This document shows positions 42,050 to 42,552 of a stretch of DNA of 42,552 nucleotides, one piece after another. Under the pieces are notes generated by a model. The model was not told the origin of the DNA and did not search any database. It saw nothing but the letters and a program-made list of their open reading frames with translations. The number at the start of each line of letters is the position of its first letter. Within the stretch, counting starts at the first letter, position 1. Origin of the DNA: Vallitalea sp. Its GTDB lineage: Bacteria > Bacillota > Clostridia > Lachnospirales > Vallitaleaceae. Location: NCBI RefSeq assembly GCF_025211055.1, contig NZ_JAOARO010000101.1, positions 1 to 42,552 of the forward strand. The letters run 5' to 3'. The position numbers were made by a program, and so were the translations under genes.

Positions 42050-42411
42050 TTAATTATTTCTCCTTTTATTATATTTTAATATTATAGTCATTGCAACAAT
42101 AGATAATATTATATCACTTTATATTAAAACTATCAATACATTAACCTTATAATTATTTATATAATTTAATATTATCTATTTTTTATTCTATTAATATTAT
42201 TTATTAAAAATAATTCTAATATATTATTTTATTGACATTCATTTAAATTCATTAATTAAATTATGTTTATTATAACTATAAATAAAATATTTTTCTACTT
42301 CTTAGAATTGTATTAGTGTTTAGTTTTATTTTACTTAAATTATCCTCCTTGAATAAAATACCTATATATACTCAAAATAGTAATATAACATTTCTTACAT
42401 TTTTTTACTAA
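42050..42411. other. AT-rich intergenic region without features
   Basis: This 362-base stretch between the secreted-protein start and the right inverted repeat is extremely AT-rich. It contains the upstream region of the gene at 42049 but no ORF, hairpin or clear promoter that I can support. Confidence 0.7.
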
Positions 42412-42552
42412 TAGTATAATCTCTCGGAATCTTGAGAGATCATGTCAGCAAAGCTGACAAAAGCACTTTGACAAGTAAATATTGTCTGAATTACAAATAA
42501 AAGTAGAAAAATGGGTAAAAGAAATAGACATAACTGCTGTTATGCTTTAAAA
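42412..42552. repeat. Right copy of 141-bp terminal inverted repeat (IS end)
   Basis: This is the exact inverted copy of bases 1-141. Reading outward it contains a TCTCTC/GAGAGA hairpin, the GTCAGC-aaa-GCTGAC hairpin, and the start of a small ORF. Flanks on both sides share TAGTATAAT before the hairpins, marking the element boundary within a few bases. Confidence 0.9.
42511..42552 (+). CDS. Partial ORF, possible IS200/IS605 TnpA N-terminus (runs off window)
   Basis: This is the second, identical 14-codon ORF start (ATG at 42511), open to the window end and mirrored at positions 1-42. The basic start followed by H-N-C-C-Y-A-L fits a Y1 HUH transposase N-terminus. No catalytic motif is visible, so the call rests on context. 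Confidence 0.4.
   Translation, partial: MGKRNRHNCCYALK

Noticed and set aside
1..42552. Linear plasmid or phage with inverted terminal repeats
   Set aside because: Gene content is housekeeping (selA/B/C/D, etf, arcC), no replication or partition genes exist, and the repeat length and IS-like content fit an assembly break.
1..42552. Composite transposon bounded by inverted IS copies
   Set aside because: 42 kb of chromosomal-type genes without cargo typical of transposons; two independent insertions of one IS are simpler.
1..42552. CRISPR array, rRNA operon, other tRNAs
   Set aside because: No regularly spaced direct repeats, rRNA-like sequence or other tRNA cloverleaf was seen; only tRNA-Sec is present.

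Overview
The window reads as an AT-rich contig from an anaerobic Clostridia-class Firmicute, possibly near Vallitalea or Lachnospirales; that placement is an inference from gene content, not from a phylogenetic marker. Supporting traits are strong AGGAGG-type ribosome sites, a SigI/RsgI pair, S-layer-homology proteins, a butyryl-CoA-dehydrogenase-like enzyme with EtfBA, carbamate kinase and a complete selenocysteine machinery. Nearly all genes lie on the minus strand. The plus-strand exceptions start at 12187, 13089, 17582, 32099 and 39432.

The first 141 and last 141 bases are exact inverted copies. Each copy carries the start of a short ORF reading off the window that resembles an IS200/IS605 TnpA N-terminus, so the contig probably stops inside two oppositely oriented copies of one insertion sequence.

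Layout. 0.3-5 kb: an AraC regulator fused to a GH39 glycosidase, a permuted papain-fold protein, an iron-sulfur-flavoprotein-like FMN reductase and a LURP-one protein. 5.1-5.4 kb: a hairpin-rich non-coding element. 5.5-8.5 kb: a CoA-binding protein and an ABC-2 exporter operon behind a 10-7-10 palindrome. 8.6-12 kb: sigI-rsgI and an SLH surface protein with a SigI-like promoter of its own. 12.2-13.8 kb: two regulators (DUF2087 and Crp/Fnr). 13.8-16.9 kb: an ECF sigma factor, a small membrane protein and a TPR membrane protein. 17.6-24.4 kb: secreted proteins and lipoproteins, a PadR-HAAS-S41 peptidase operon whose HAAS gene is broken by two frameshifts, and a Phd-antitoxin/Uma2-nuclease fusion.

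24.5-29.7 kb: cyclophilin, yedF-arcC, a decayed DhaK-like fragment and the acyl-CoA dehydrogenase-etfB-etfA operon. 29.9-39.1 kb holds the selenium region: selB, a convergent ATC-hydrolase-family gene, selA, selD, selC (tRNA-Sec), an FNT-family channel and a four-domain CoA-disulfide reductase-rhodanese-TusA-DsrE protein. selD is itself a selenoprotein gene: its true start lies 78 bases upstream of the apparent ORF, across an in-frame TGA followed by two hairpins. The neighbouring anion channel and persulfide-handling enzyme suggest a sulfide/selenide supply module for SelD. 39.4-42 kb: an AI-2E family transporter and a secreted protein/lipoprotein pair.

The best candidates for something new are the structured element at 5170-5382, the selenium/sulfur module at 32.9-39.1 kb, and the SigI-like promoter that ties the SLH protein to the sigI-rsgI pair.
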